Shown here: positions 27,129 to 36,243 of the stretch, piece by piece
Numbering within the stretch: position 1 is the stretch's first letter
How the letters are laid out: every line of letters starts with the position of its first letter
Source of the DNA: Vibrio rumoiensis
GTDB lineage: Bacteria; Pseudomonadota; Gammaproteobacteria; Enterobacterales; Vibrionaceae
DNA length: 64,000 nt
Assembly: GCF_002218045.2 (NCBI RefSeq)
Contig: NZ_AP018688.1
Span: 1-64,000, forward strand
Direction of reading: 5' to 3'
The notes under the pieces: model-generated
Told to the model about the DNA's origin: nothing
The model's input: the letters and a program-made list of their open reading frames with translations, nothing else
Database searches by the model: none
Translations under genes and position numbers: made by a program

Positions 27129-28454
27129 TCTATGGTCACTCCCGTTTTTGCAACACCGATTTTGACGACAAGTTGGCTTGCTTGAATCTATCCGGCGTCT
27201 GAATGGGATTTTATTCCCGCGCCTCGATGAGTTCCGCGCCTGATGAACCTCCAGAAAATATACGGCTTCAATGAGCCTTTCCGTTTTACAGGTTCCTCAA
27301 CAGGCCGGTGGGCCGTTAGTATCATCAATATCAGTATTCGCAAAACCAGATGAATGATTGTTTAAACTGGTGTATTTCTGCCTTTATGCTTCGTAAGTTT
27401 GCTGTCGCGCCGTCAGTGCCCAGGCTATTCTGGCCAGCTTGTTTGCCAGAGCACAGGTGACGACAAAGTTGCTTTTCCGACACAACAACTCCCTGACCCA
27501 GTCGGCCAACTTGCCAGACTGGTGTTCCAGTTTTTGTATGAATACCCTGGCACACTGAACCAACAAAGTTCGGATCTTTTTGTTGCCCCGCTTGCTAATC
27601 CCTAACAATGTCGTCCGACCTCCCGTGCTGTACTGTCGGGGTACCAGCCCTGTTGCCGCCGCAAAGTCACGGCTGCTGGCGTACTGCTTCCCGTCGCCAA
27701 TCTCAGTTGAAATAGTACTGGCAGTCAGCGTTCCAACGCAGGGAATACTCAGCAAGCGCTGTCCAACCTCATCTTCGTCCAACTTTCGTTTCAACTGAGA
27801 TTCCAGATCTTTAATCTGCTCAACAAGATAGTGATAATGCTGTTGTAATTTCAGCAGTAACTGGCTGAGATAAAGAGGCAAACTACTGTCCTCAAGAAGG
27901 GTACTCAGTCGACTAATAACGGCAGCACCTCGCGGAACGCTGATACCAAATTCCAGCAGAAAAGCATGCATCTGATTAGTTGTTTTCACCTTATCCTGAA
28001 CCAGGGATTCACGGACACGATGCAGAGCTCGCATTGCCTGCTGAGATTCGGTTCTGGGCTGCACGAAACGCATAGATGGACGTGATGCTGCTTCACAGAT
28101 AGCTTCAGCATCAACGAAGTCATTTTTGTTGCTTTTAACGAATGGGCGGACAAATTGCGGTGATATCAGCTTTGGAAAATGCCCTAACTCTGCCAGCTTG
28201 CGTGCCATAAAGTGAGAACCGCCACAGGCTTCCATCGCGATGGTTGTTGCCGGGCATGTCGCCAGAAATTCGATTAGCTTTGGTCGGGTGAATTTTTTAC
28301 GGTAAACGGCCTTCCCACGATGATCCTGACAATGAATATGGAAAGAGTTCTTACCCAGATCGATACCAATAAGCGCAATGTTTTCCATGATGGTTCTCCG
28401 AATGAAAGCCTGTCCTCAGCATAGTACTGGGAAGGAGGGAGTGACCATCTCATT
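27129..28454 (-). mobile_element. IS5075/IS4321-like element (left copy)
   Basis: 1326 bp placed exactly inside the 38-bp Tn21-type end, the known target of the IS4321/IS5075 branch of IS1111. No target duplication, as expected for this family. Near-identical to the copy at 34806-36131 and inverted relative to it. Confidence 0.88.
27384..28388 (-). CDS. IS110/IS1111-family transposase
   Basis: 334 residues. The DEDD-type N-terminus starts MENIALIGIDLGKNSFHIHC and AMEACGGSHFMARKLAELG follows. The C-terminal transposase_20 region has STISTEIGDG and GLVPRQYSTGGRTTLLGISK with its conserved Ser. It ends ARQQTYEA. It differs from the right-hand copy at least in the tail (WVREL/WVRDL; TYEA/TYVA). 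Full length and probably active. Confidence 0.88.
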   Translation of the reverse strand: MENIALIGIDLGKNSFHIHCQDHRGKAVYRKKFTRPKLIEFLATCPATTIAMEACGGSHFMARKLAELGHFPKLISPQFVRPFVKSNKNDFVDAEAICEAASRPSMRFVQPRTESQQAMRALHRVRESLVQDKVKTTNQMHAFLLEFGISVPRGAAVISRLSTLLEDSSLPLYLSQLLLKLQQHYHYLVEQIKDLESQLKRKLDEDEVGQRLLSIPCVGTLTASTISTEIGDGKQYASSRDFAAATGLVPRQYSTGGRTTLLGISKRGNKKIRTLLVQCARVFIQKLEHQSGKLADWVRELLCRKSNFVVTCALANKLARIAWALTARQQTYEA

Positions 28455-28466
28455 AAATAAAGCACG

Positions 28467-29978
28467 CTAAGCCGGTTGCAGCGGCCGTAGCGGCCTGAAC
28501 TTGCCCGCGCCGATCTTGGCGCTGCTGCGCCAGAGGTAATCGCCGGTCAGGTTGATGTGCTCCCAGCCGAGCGGCGACAGGTACTGCAACAGGCCGTCAT
28601 CGACGGCTTGACCGTGGCCACGCAAGGCGTTCGCGGCCCGCTCCAGATAGACCGTGTTCCATAGCACGATGGCCGCCGTCACCAGGTTGAGGCCGCTGGC
28701 CCGGTAGCGCTGCTGCTCGAAGCTGCGGTCGCGGATTTCCCCCAGGCGGTTGAAGAACACGGCGCGGGCCAGCGCGTTGCGCGCCTCGCCTTTGTTCAGC
28801 CCGGCATGCACGCGGCGGCGCAGCTCGACGCTTTGCAGCCAGTCCAGGATGAACAGTGTGCGCTCGATGCGTCCCAGCTCACGCAGGGCGACGGCCAGGC
28901 CGTTCTGGCGCGGGTAGCTGCCAAGCTTCCTGAGCATCAGCGAGGCCGTCGCCGTGCCCTGCTTGATCGAGGTGGCCATCCGCAGGATTTCATCCCAATG
29001 GGCGCGGACGTGCTTGATGTTGAGCGTGCCGCCGATCATCGGTTTCAACGCCTCGTAGGTGGCATCGCCCTTCGGGATGTAGAGCTTGGTGTCGCCCAGG
29101 TCACGAATGCGCGGGGCGAAGCGGAAGCCCAGCAGGTGCATCAACGCGAAGACGTGGTCCGTGAACCCTGCCGTGTCGGTGTAGTGCTCCTCGATCCGCA
29201 GGTCGGATTCGTGATACAGCAGGCCGTCGAGCACGTAGGTCGAGTCGCGCACGCCGACGTTCACGACCTTGGTGTGGAACGGCGCGTACTGGTCGGAGAT
29301 ATGGGTGTAGAACGTCCGCCCTGGGCTGCTGCCGTATTTCGGATTGATGTGGCCGGTGCTCTCGGCCTTGCTGCCGGTGCGGAAGTTCTGGCCGTCCGAC
29401 GATGACGTGGTGCCGTCGCCCCAATGCTCGGCGAAGGGATGTCGGAACTGCGCGTTGACCAGCTCGGCCAGTGCCGCCCCGTAGGTTTCGTCGCGGATGT
29501 GCCAGGCTTGCAGCCAGGCCAGCTTGGCGTAGGTCGTGCCGGGGCACGATTCCGCCATCTTGGTCAGGCCCAGGTTGATCGCGTCGGCGAGGATCGTGGT
29601 CAGCAACAGGTTTTTGTCCTTGGCCAGGTCGCCTGACTTCAGGTGGGCGAAGTGCCGGGTGAAGCCCGTCCATTCGTCTACCTCCAGCAGCAATTCGGTG
29701 ATCTTGACGTGCGGTAGGATCATCGCCGTCTGGTCGATCAGGGCCTGTGCGGTATCGGGCACCGCCGCATCGAGCGGCGTGATCTTCAGGCCCGACTCCG
29801 TGATGATGGCGTCCGGCAGCTCGTTGGCCAGCGCCATGCGGTTGACGGTGGCGAGCTGCGTTTCCAGCAGCGTCAGCCGGTCATGCAGGTACTGGTCGCA
29901 ATCGGTGGCCACGGCCAGCGGCAATTCGCTGGCCTGCTTGAGGCTGGCGAATTTCGCGGGCGGCACCAGGTAGTTGTA
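28467..29978 (-). pseudogene. tnpA: Tn21-type TnpA, C-terminal half
   Basis: About 500 residues from YNYLVPPAKFASLKQASELP to the natural end near the inverted repeat, including SSSDGQNFRTG, STYVLDGLLYHESDLRIEEH and GLNKGEARNALARAVFFNRL, the conserved DDE part of Tn3-family transposases. The open frame extends to 30113 with unrelated residues. The N-terminal 145 residues are at 31167-31603. Roughly 330 central residues are lost to an insertion-deletion that placed a chlorite-dismutase-like gene here. Confidence 0.85.
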
Positions 29979-30227
29979 GCGGCTCGCGTTTGAAAACGGG
30001 CGTGCTCGCATTCGACGCCGCTTTCGGCTCGAATTAACTGCAACTGACGGCGCGCTGATGCTCACGCTATCTGCAAACGAGCTTGCAATCGACGGCGGCG
30101 GCTCGCATTTCATGGCGGCGTGCTCGAATTAATTGCAAGTGAAATGCCGGGTTCCAAGCTATCCAAAATCAATAGATGCAGTGCCGGCTGCCCGCTAACG
30201 CCTCTGAGCGGTCAGACGGGGATTGAC

Positions 30228-30788
30228 CTACGCCGCCTCTCGCACGAGACGGATATCGACTTCTCTGTCAACGTACTTCCATTCCTCTGTTGCACGCAGT
30301 TCGGAAAGCAATGCGTTGAACTCAGCCTCATGGGTTGGCGCGAACTCGAACCAATTGAGAAAATCGAACGGTTCATTTTCAGAGAGGTCGCGGCAGTGGT
30401 GGAGCTTGCGCGCTACTGCAGGCAAGTAGTTGAGCCCGATTTGGATGTGCTTTGACTTTTCGAAAACGCTCCGGCGCTCGTCTTGCGTGAATTCCCACCA
30501 AGCTGCGTTTTTTCGGATCGGTATCAACGCAGCGCAAGTTGCTTCTGGGCGCGCTAGCCCTTGCTGCTTCACCACAATTTCGTTCTTCTCTTCGCGCATG
30601 ACATACCGTTCATTGCTTGTTATTCCGCGAAGTACCCAGGGTGCATTGGTTTCGGGCTGCAACTCTGAGGCAGATATTACGTTGAGCCTTTTGGCTTCAG
30701 GCAGTGACTTGCCAACTATGGTTTCGGTTCCAACGATCCGCCAAAGACCGCTGTCTCCGCCGACGAATGCAAATAATCGTGTATCCAT
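30228..30788 (-). CDS. chlorite dismutase-family protein
   Basis: 186 residues from an ATG with a good AGGGG site upstream. An in-frame start at 30854 is possible but lies outside the usual family length. Family signatures: TRLFAFVGGDSGLWRIVG, GITSNERYVMR, AWWEFTQDERRSVFE, then KLHHCRDL containing the expected proximal His, FDFLNWFEFAP and the C-terminal ATEEWKYVDREVDIRL. Clds convert chlorite to chloride and oxygen using heme, and short relatives may detoxify. It interrupts tnpA of the Tn21-type transposon beside a second 38-bp transposon end. Confidence 0.75.
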   Translation of the reverse strand: MDTRLFAFVGGDSGLWRIVGTETIVGKSLPEAKRLNVISASELQPETNAPWVLRGITSNERYVMREEKNEIVVKQQGLARPEATCAALIPIRKNAAWWEFTQDERRSVFEKSKHIQIGLNYLPAVARKLHHCRDLSENEPFDFLNWFEFAPTHEAEFNALLSELRATEEWKYVDREVDIRLVREAA

Positions 30789-31128
30789 TTCATCCCCTTC
30801 ATGTGAGTGTGTTAACTTTTTTACAGCCTCAAAAAACCTATCTGCCCATCCCATGCTTGTGCATCATCGTCTCGCCTCGCTTAGCGTAGTATTGCATTAC
30901 GCTTACCAGCGCCCCCAGTTAAATTGTAAATATAGCATCGAATTGGTCTGTGATACAACCGCCAGAAAATAGCCGTTTGTCGCCATTTCAAAAATTAATT
31001 GTACCGTATCGGTACGCCCTAACTAGGCGTCAGGCCGGAACCTTGGGCCGCGTCAGGATAGGGCCGATTCCAGCATTTTCTGACGCCTCGCCGGCAACCT
31101 CTAGGGCCTCAACCTGACAGGCCGTACG

Positions 31129-31166
31129 CTTAACGTACGATTTTTTCCGTTTTCTCTATCGTCCCC
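31129..31166 (-). repeat. extra Tn3-family 38-bp end inside tnpA
   Basis: The minus strand from 31166 starts GGGGACGATAGAGAAAACGG and ends ACGTTAAG, 38 bases, alike in layout to Tn21-type ends but different from this transposon's own. It marks where another Tn3-family element entered tnpA. Its partner end is not visible on the other side of the insert. Its last 13 bases (TCGTACGTTAAGC) recur at about 25964-25976. Confidence 0.65.
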
Positions 31167-31603
31167 ATCAAGGCTCTGGCCAGCACGATGCCCTTGTCGG
31201 TTTGCATGGCCAGCTCGGTCAGCAACTGGACAGCCTGCCGGTAGTGGCCAATCGTGAACGGCTGGAAGCCGAACACCGTTTGCAGCTCGACCAGGTGCTC
31301 GCGTCGGGTCTGCTCACGCTGCCCGTACTCGTCCCAGCTTTCGATGCCGACCTTGAGCTGGTTGGCGACCAGTCTCAGCAATGGCGGGAACGGTGGCTCA
31401 TCAGCGCCAAGGATGACGCCGGGAAAGCGCAGGTAGCAGAGCTGCACCGCGAAGCCCAGCCGATTGGCCGGGCCGCGCCGCTGCCGGATGATGGAGAGGT
31501 CGCTTTCGCTGAACGTGTAGTGACGGATCAACTCATCCTTGGTGTCCGGCAACGCCAGCAGGCTTTCGCGCTCGGCGGCGGAGAGGATCGAACGGCGGGG
31601 CAT
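31167..31603 (-). pseudogene. tnpA: Tn21-type TnpA, N-terminal fragment
   Basis: MPRRSILSAAERESLLALPD, SDLSIIRQRRGPANRLGFAV and LCYLRFPG are the standard start of Tn3-family transposases. The homologous part ends at about residue 145 (ARALMG), where the open frame runs into the 38-bp end of another element and stops at 31130. See the C-terminal half at 28467. Confidence 0.85.
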
Positions 31604-31755
31604 GCGGTTTCCTTCTTCTTGAAAACGTAGGTTTGTGACAAGCCCGCCAAGGCAACCGGCGCGGCACGGGAATCAAGGCATTGCGATTCTCGAAAATAGT
31701 TCTTGAAATTCTATTCTTGATTGCATATCATCTCAACGAGTTTCGATAAGAAAGG

Positions 31756-32052
31756 ATGCGCATGCGACCGTCTGTTGTGCTTGACATGAAGCGAAGCGCA
31801 GTGCGTGAAGCGGTAGGCCGCTTTCGCGCCGCGAACCCGCGCGTCTTCGGCTCGGTGCTGCATGGCACCGACCGGGATGGCAGCGACCTCGACCTGTTGG
31901 TCGATGCGCTGCCCGGTGCCACGTTGTTGGACTTGGGCGATTTGGAAGAAGAACTGAAATCGCTGCTCGGCGTTGACGTCGATCTGCTGACTCCCGGCGA
32001 CCTGCCGCCGAAGTTCCGGGCCAAGGTGCTCGCGGAGGCGCAACCGATATGA
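31756..32052 (+). CDS. MNT-type nucleotidyltransferase antitoxin
   Basis: 98 residues with the minimal nucleotidyltransferase motif FGSVLHGTDRDGSDLDLLVD (GS...S-D-x-D) near 33-52. In HEPN-MNT modules this enzyme AMPylates and inactivates the HEPN RNase toxin. It overlaps the HEPN gene by 4 bases (ATGA). Start chosen at 31756. MKRSAVREAV at 31786 is an alternative. Confidence 0.85.
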   Translation: MRMRPSVVLDMKRSAVREAVGRFRAANPRVFGSVLHGTDRDGSDLDLLVDALPGATLLDLGDLEEELKSLLGVDVDLLTPGDLPPKFRAKVLAEAQPI

Positions 32053-32450
32053 GCGAGAACCGCCTGCCCGATTACCTCGACCACATTCAGCAGGCCGCAA
32101 CCGATGCGCGCAGCTTCGTGGAAGGGATGGCCAAGGACGACTTCTTGGCCGACAAGCGCACCCAGCAGGCCGTCATCATGAGCCTGATCGTCATCGGCGA
32201 GGCGGCCACAAAGGTGATGGATGGCTACGTCGAGTTCACCCAGGCGCATGCCGACGTGCCGTGGCGCAGCATGCGCAATATGCGTAATCGCATGGCTCAC
32301 GGCTATTTCGACATCAACCTCGATGTGGTGTGGGAGACGGTACAGGAATGGCTGCCGGCGTTGCTCCAGCAATTGCCCGCCGTGCGTCAGGATGCCGACG
32401 ATGAAGACCGTAACGACAACTGTGAAAGAGGGATCTCCGATGACTGTTGA
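32049..32450 (+). CDS. HEPN-domain (DUF86-type) RNase toxin
   Basis: 133 residues, helical, with the HEPN active-site motif RNRMAHGYF (R-x4-H) near 79-87. Pairs with the upstream MNT gene as a type VII toxin-antitoxin module, a likely stabiliser of the transposon or its former plasmid. Confidence 0.85.
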   Translation: MSENRLPDYLDHIQQAATDARSFVEGMAKDDFLADKRTQQAVIMSLIVIGEAATKVMDGYVEFTQAHADVPWRSMRNMRNRMAHGYFDINLDVVWETVQEWLPALLQQLPAVRQDADDEDRNDNCERGISDDC

Positions 32451-32796
32451 ATCGAGAATATTTTCTGTAGCCGAGTATGTTCAGCCGTCCGAAGGCGAGC
32501 CTATTCGTTCCGTTGTGCTTGAAACCCGAGACTCAATTATCGTGGTTTGGCATGTCCATCCCGGGCAGGAAATTGCGGCTCACATTCATCCTCACGGCCA
32601 AGACACGTGGACTGTTTTGTCGGGAATGGCTGATTACTTTCAGGGCAATGGGATTGTTCGTGCCCTCAGGGAAGGTGAGATAGCCGTGGCAAGACCGGGC
32701 CAAGTGCACGGGGCGCGAAATACAGGTACCGAGCCATTTGTGTTAGTCTCGGTTGTGGCATCAGCCAATGCCGGTTTCGTATTGGCTGAGCGATAG
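32440..32796 (+). CDS. cupin-domain protein
   Basis: 118 residues starting MTVESRIFSVAEYVQPSEGE. Cupin motif 1 is HVHPGQEIAAHIHPHGQDTW with the metal-binding His/Glu set, and motif 2 is ARPGQVHGARNTGTEPFVLV. It overlaps the HEPN gene by 11 bases. The longer frame from 32221 has no family support before residue 74. Function beyond metal-dependent cupin unknown. Confidence 0.75.
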   Translation: MTVESRIFSVAEYVQPSEGEPIRSVVLETRDSIIVVWHVHPGQEIAAHIHPHGQDTWTVLSGMADYFQGNGIVRALREGEIAVARPGQVHGARNTGTEPFVLVSVVASANAGFVLAER

Positions 32797-33050
32797 AGCC
32801 CAATCTCTGGAGTTGGTCCAATGAGCGGTCGGGGAGATAGGTAACAGACATGCAGCGGACACGGCTGCTAAACCAGGTCGCAAACCTCCTTGCGTCGCAG
32901 CGTGCCGCAAGCGACGCGATCAATCGAATGGGGTCGGCATGAGACTGAACACCATCCAGTTCCCGACCGCGTAGCCGCCTGTCCTGCCGATCAGGTCTTG
33001 ACCATCGACGCCTGGGATCAGTCCTGAATGTTCTTGGAGACCACTACGTT
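32797..33050. other. gap between cupin and tnpR operon
   Basis: 254 G+C-rich bases without a supported gene. Not clearly a res site by eye. Confidence 0.4.
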
Positions 33051-33377
33051 ATGAGCCGCAGCCGCCGCAAAACACCCATCGTCGGGCACACGACCTGCGG
33101 CAGCGAGCGCGAGGACAAGAAGCTCTGGCATCAGCGCTGGCGCACCCGTGAGCGCACGGCGCTGACCAGCGCGTCGCCCGAAGCCCTGAGCGCCCATCTG
33201 CCCCTGCTGGAAAACCAGGCCAGCAGCGTCTGGTCGATGGGCAAGGATGGCCGCTCCTACTGGCCCGTCAAGCGCCAGGCCGCCACGGCGGATCGCATCG
33301 CCAATCACAAGGGACGCAACCCGCAAGAACGCGCCTCCCTGAAAAAGCGCCTGCTGCGCAAGTGGATGAGCAAATGA
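33051..33377 (+). CDS. small basic unknown protein
   Basis: 108 residues, strongly basic (SRSRRKTPIVGHTTCGSERE, then KKLWHQRWRTRERTA, ending SLKKRLLRKWMSK). First of four genes that overlap by 4-7 bases up to the resolvase. Resembles small hypothetical proteins carried beside conjugation or transposon genes. No firm family. Confidence 0.5.
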   Translation: MSRSRRKTPIVGHTTCGSEREDKKLWHQRWRTRERTALTSASPEALSAHLPLLENQASSVWSMGKDGRSYWPVKRQAATADRIANHKGRNPQERASLKKRLLRKWMSK

Positions 33378-33874
33378 AGCTCTCCTTCCATCAGCACATT
33401 GCGCTGTTCTGGATGATCGGTGCTCCGGGCGTCTTCGCGCCCGTGATCGAGAACGCCAAGCGGCCCGATGCCGGCGCCGTCATGGCGTGGGGTGTCGCGA
33501 TCGTGGCGGTGATGATCCTCTTCACCCCTTTACTGCTGCGCTGTCCACCATTCCGGCGCTGGTATGGCCGGACGGATGCGCTGTCGGAGCGGCAGCGCCA
33601 GGCGCTTGCCGAGCGCGGCCTGCGCCGCTACTACCAGACCGCTTTCGATGACGGCTACGTGCCCCGCGTGATGCCCTACGTGTGGCGCATCATCTGGACG
33701 GTCGGCGGGTTGATGGCTGTGACCGCCGTACTGCCTACCAACACCGGACGGCCAGCCTTCGATGCCTTGGTGGTCTTCTCGACCTGGTATCCGATAGGCG
33801 TGATGCTGCTGGTTTTCGCGTCGAGGCCCCTTGGCCGGTTGATTCGCCAAAGAGCACAGGAGCGGCGGAAATGA
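33374..33874 (+). CDS. membrane protein of transposon operon
   Basis: 166 residues from the ATG that overlaps the preceding stop (ATGA). Hydrophobic helices lie near 8-26, 33-54, 103-120 and 130-150 (for example GAVMAWGVAIVAVMILFTPL). Role unknown. Confidence 0.5.
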   Translation: MKLSFHQHIALFWMIGAPGVFAPVIENAKRPDAGAVMAWGVAIVAVMILFTPLLLRCPPFRRWYGRTDALSERQRQALAERGLRRYYQTAFDDGYVPRVMPYVWRIIWTVGGLMAVTAVLPTNTGRPAFDALVVFSTWYPIGVMLLVFASRPLGRLIRQRAQERRK

Positions 33875-34242
33875 GCACGTCAACCATCGAGGCGCTGGCC
33901 AGCGCCTGGGCAAGGATTGCCGAGGAAGCGGAATTCCCCGCTGACTACGAGGGGACTGCCACACCACAAGCGCATCGGGCTAGCGAAGCTATTCAGGAGC
34001 AGATTCGGGAGCGCATCGTCGCCACCAACGACATGCGGCTGTTCAGCCTGCTGCACCTGCTGGGTCAGGCGTCGCTGCGCATGGAGCAAGCGCTGTGGCC
34101 GGAGGATTACGAGCGGATGACGCGCGAGGTTGAGGAAGCCCTGCGGCAAGCCACCGACGCCAACGCCAGATCGTACACCCACGAAGAAGTGATGCAGGCG
34201 ATGCAGGAACGCATCGACCGGGCGCGAGACAAGCCATGTTGA
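33871..34242 (+). CDS. small helical unknown protein upstream of tnpR
   Basis: 123 residues from MSTSTIEALASAWARIAEEA, chosen because the ATG overlaps the preceding stop (ATGA). The frame upstream of it is antisense-like and not conserved in style. Helical and acidic, with a C-terminal YTHEEVMQAMQERIDRARDK. It overlaps tnpR by 7 bases. It could be an antitoxin-like or regulatory partner, but this is unsupported. Confidence 0.5.
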   Translation: MSTSTIEALASAWARIAEEAEFPADYEGTATPQAHRASEAIQEQIRERIVATNDMRLFSLLHLLGQASLRMEQALWPEDYERMTREVEEALRQATDANARSYTHEEVMQAMQERIDRARDKPC

Positions 34243-34793
34243 TTGGCTATGCGCGCGTCTCGACGCAGGATCAGAACCTGGAGCTGCAACGCGAAGCCTT
34301 GAGCAAGGCCGGATGTAAAAAGGTCTTCGAGGACAAGGTGAGTGGCACGCGGGCAGACCGGCCTGGCTTGGCCAAGACGCTCGAAATGCTGCGCGAAGGC
34401 GATACTTTGGTCGTCTGGAAGCTCGACCGGCTGGGCCGGTCGGTCAAGCAACTGGTCGATCTGGTCGGCGATCTGCACAAGCACGGTGTCCAGTTCAGGA
34501 GCCTCACCGACTCCATCGACACCGGCACACCATCCGGGCGGTTCTTCTTCCACGTCATGGCGAGCCTTGCCGAAATGGAGCGCGAGCTGACCGTCGAGCG
34601 CACCCGCGCCGGGCTGGAAGTCGCCAAGCAGCTCGGCCGCAAAGGCGGCCGCAAGCCGAAGATGACCGACAGCAAGATCGAGTCGGCCAAGAAGCTGCTG
34701 GCCAGCGGGGTGCCGCCCAAGGACGTGGCCAAGAACCTCGGCGTGTCCATTCCGACGCTGTACCGCTGGGTGCCAGCCTCCACGCACGCTTAG
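34236..34793 (+). CDS. tnpR: Tn3-family resolvase TnpR
   Basis: 185 residues: MLIGYARVSTQDQNLELQRE with the Ser nucleophile, KVSGTRADRPGLAKTLEML, WKLDRLGRSVKQLVDLV, then the E-helix ASLAEMERELTVERTRAGLE and the C-terminal helix-turn-helix (KDVAKNLGVSIPTLYRWVP). It ends in the transposon's right inner repeat. The res site is not identified. Normal length, probably functional. Confidence 0.9.
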   Translation: MLIGYARVSTQDQNLELQREALSKAGCKKVFEDKVSGTRADRPGLAKTLEMLREGDTLVVWKLDRLGRSVKQLVDLVGDLHKHGVQFRSLTDSIDTGTPSGRFFFHVMASLAEMERELTVERTRAGLEVAKQLGRKGGRKPKMTDSKIESAKKLLASGVPPKDVAKNLGVSIPTLYRWVPASTHA

Positions 34794-34805
34794 CGTGCTT
34801 TATTT

Positions 34806-36131
34806 AATGAGATGGTCACTCCCTCCTTCCCAGTACTATGCTGAGGACAGGCTTTCATTCGGAGAACCATCATGGAAAACATTGCGCTTATTGGTATCGA
34901 TCTGGGTAAGAACTCTTTCCATATTCATTGTCAGGATCATCGTGGGAAGGCCGTTTACCGTAAAAAATTCACCCGACCAAAGCTAATCGAATTTCTGGCG
35001 ACATGCCCGGCAACAACCATCGCGATGGAAGCCTGTGGCGGTTCTCACTTTATGGCACGCAAGCTGGCAGAGTTAGGGCATTTTCCAAAGCTGATATCAC
35101 CGCAATTTGTCCGCCCATTCGTTAAAAGCAACAAAAATGACTTCGTTGATGCTGAAGCTATCTGTGAAGCAGCATCACGTCCATCTATGCGTTTCGTGCA
35201 GCCCAGAACCGAATCTCAGCAGGCAATGCGAGCTCTGCATCGTGTCCGTGAATCCCTGGTTCAGGATAAGGTGAAAACAACTAATCAGATGCATGCTTTT
35301 CTGCTGGAATTTGGTATCAGCGTTCCGCGAGGTGCTGCCGTTATTAGTCGACTGAGTACCCTTCTTGAGGACAGTAGTTTGCCTCTTTATCTCAGCCAGT
35401 TACTGCTGAAATTACAACAGCATTATCACTATCTTGTTGAGCAGATTAAAGATCTGGAATCTCAGTTGAAACGAAAGTTGGACGAAGATGAGGTTGGACA
35501 GCGCTTGCTGAGTATTCCCTGCGTTGGAACGCTGACTGCCAGTACTATTTCAACTGAGATTGGCGACGGGAAGCAGTACGCCAGCAGCCGTGACTTTGCG
35601 GCGGCAACAGGGCTGGTACCCCGACAGTACAGCACGGGAGGTCGGACGACATTGCTGGGAATTAGTAAGCGAGGTAATAAAAAGATCCGAACTTTGTTGG
35701 TTCAATGTGCCAGGGTATTCATACAAAAACTGGAACACCAGTCTGGCAAATTGGCCGATTGGGTCAGGGATTTACTGTGCCGGAAAAGCAACTTTGTCGT
35801 CACTTGTGCTCTGGCAAACAAGCTGGCCAGAATAGCCTGGGCCCTAACGGCACGACAGCAAACTTATGTAGCATAACGGCAGAAATACACCGGTTTAAAG
35901 AATTACTGATCTGGTTTTGCGAATACTGATATTGATGATACTAACGGCCCACCGGCCTGTTGAGGAACCTGTAAAACGGAAAGGCTCATTGAAGCCGTAT
36001 ATTTTCTGGAGGTTCATCAGGCGCGGAACTCATCAAGGCGCGGGAATAAAATCCCATTCAGACGCCGGATAGATTCAAGCAAGCCAACTTGTCGTCAAAA
36101 TCGGTGTTGCAAAAACGGGAGTGACCATAGA
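34806..36131 (+). mobile_element. IS5075/IS4321-like element (right copy)
   Basis: 1326 bp in the right 38-bp end of the Tn21-type transposon at the same base position as the left copy, mirror-imaged. No target duplication. Both copies in opposite orientation make a long inverted repeat around the transposon. Confidence 0.88.
34872..35876 (+). CDS. IS110/IS1111-family transposase
   Basis: 334 residues, nearly identical to the left copy. It differs at WVRDL and the tail ARQQTYVA, so the two copies did not come from one very recent duplication or have since drifted. Confidence 0.88.
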   Translation: MENIALIGIDLGKNSFHIHCQDHRGKAVYRKKFTRPKLIEFLATCPATTIAMEACGGSHFMARKLAELGHFPKLISPQFVRPFVKSNKNDFVDAEAICEAASRPSMRFVQPRTESQQAMRALHRVRESLVQDKVKTTNQMHAFLLEFGISVPRGAAVISRLSTLLEDSSLPLYLSQLLLKLQQHYHYLVEQIKDLESQLKRKLDEDEVGQRLLSIPCVGTLTASTISTEIGDGKQYASSRDFAAATGLVPRQYSTGGRTTLLGISKRGNKKIRTLLVQCARVFIQKLEHQSGKLADWVRDLLCRKSNFVVTCALANKLARIAWALTARQQTYVA

Positions 36132-36212
36132 TTCCGTTTTCTGAGACGACCCCAATATGATTATTGTGATAAACATGGATTGTGCAGCTCAATATCCATG
36201 TCTGGAGGAAGC

Positions 36213-36235
36213 GCTTCCGGGGCAAGCCCGGAAGC
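36213..36235 (-). terminator. hairpin after conjugation-type operon
   Basis: GCTTCCGGG and CCCGGAAGC pair perfectly around GCAAG. It follows the stop of the minus-strand gene at 36244. No clear T-run, so termination may be partial. Confidence 0.5.
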
Positions 36236-36243
36236 CTTGCTTA

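Larger units (their letters stand above)
27107..36153. mobile_element. Tn21-type transposon with both ends split by IS5075-like elements
   Basis: The outer parts of the 38-bp Tn21-type end (GGGGTCGTCTCAGAAAACGG...) are at 27107-27128 and 36132-36153, flanked by the duplication AATAT (27102-27106, 36154-36158). The inner parts (AAATAAAGCACGCTAAG) resume at 28455-28471 and 34789-34805. tnpA is in two pieces around a chlorite-dismutase-like gene. tnpR, a MNT-HEPN pair, a cupin and three small genes remain. High G+C and no antibiotic or metal resistance gene. With split ends and a broken tnpA it is probably immobile. Confidence 0.9.

Noticed and set aside
28806..29405. 199-codon plus-strand frame opposite tnpA
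   Set aside because: Antisense shadow in G+C-rich DNA. The true gene is the minus-strand transposase fragment. The same holds for frames at 29101-29673, 31202-31630, 33530-33967 and 34107-34787.
32221..32796. 191-codon version of the cupin gene
   Set aside because: The first 73 codons are out-of-frame HEPN sequence. The ATG at 32440 starts the cupin fold.
27107..36153. IS5075 composite transposon
   Set aside because: The IS pair sits inside the 38-bp ends of a Tn21-type transposon. AATAT flanks the transposon, not the IS, so the IS came later.
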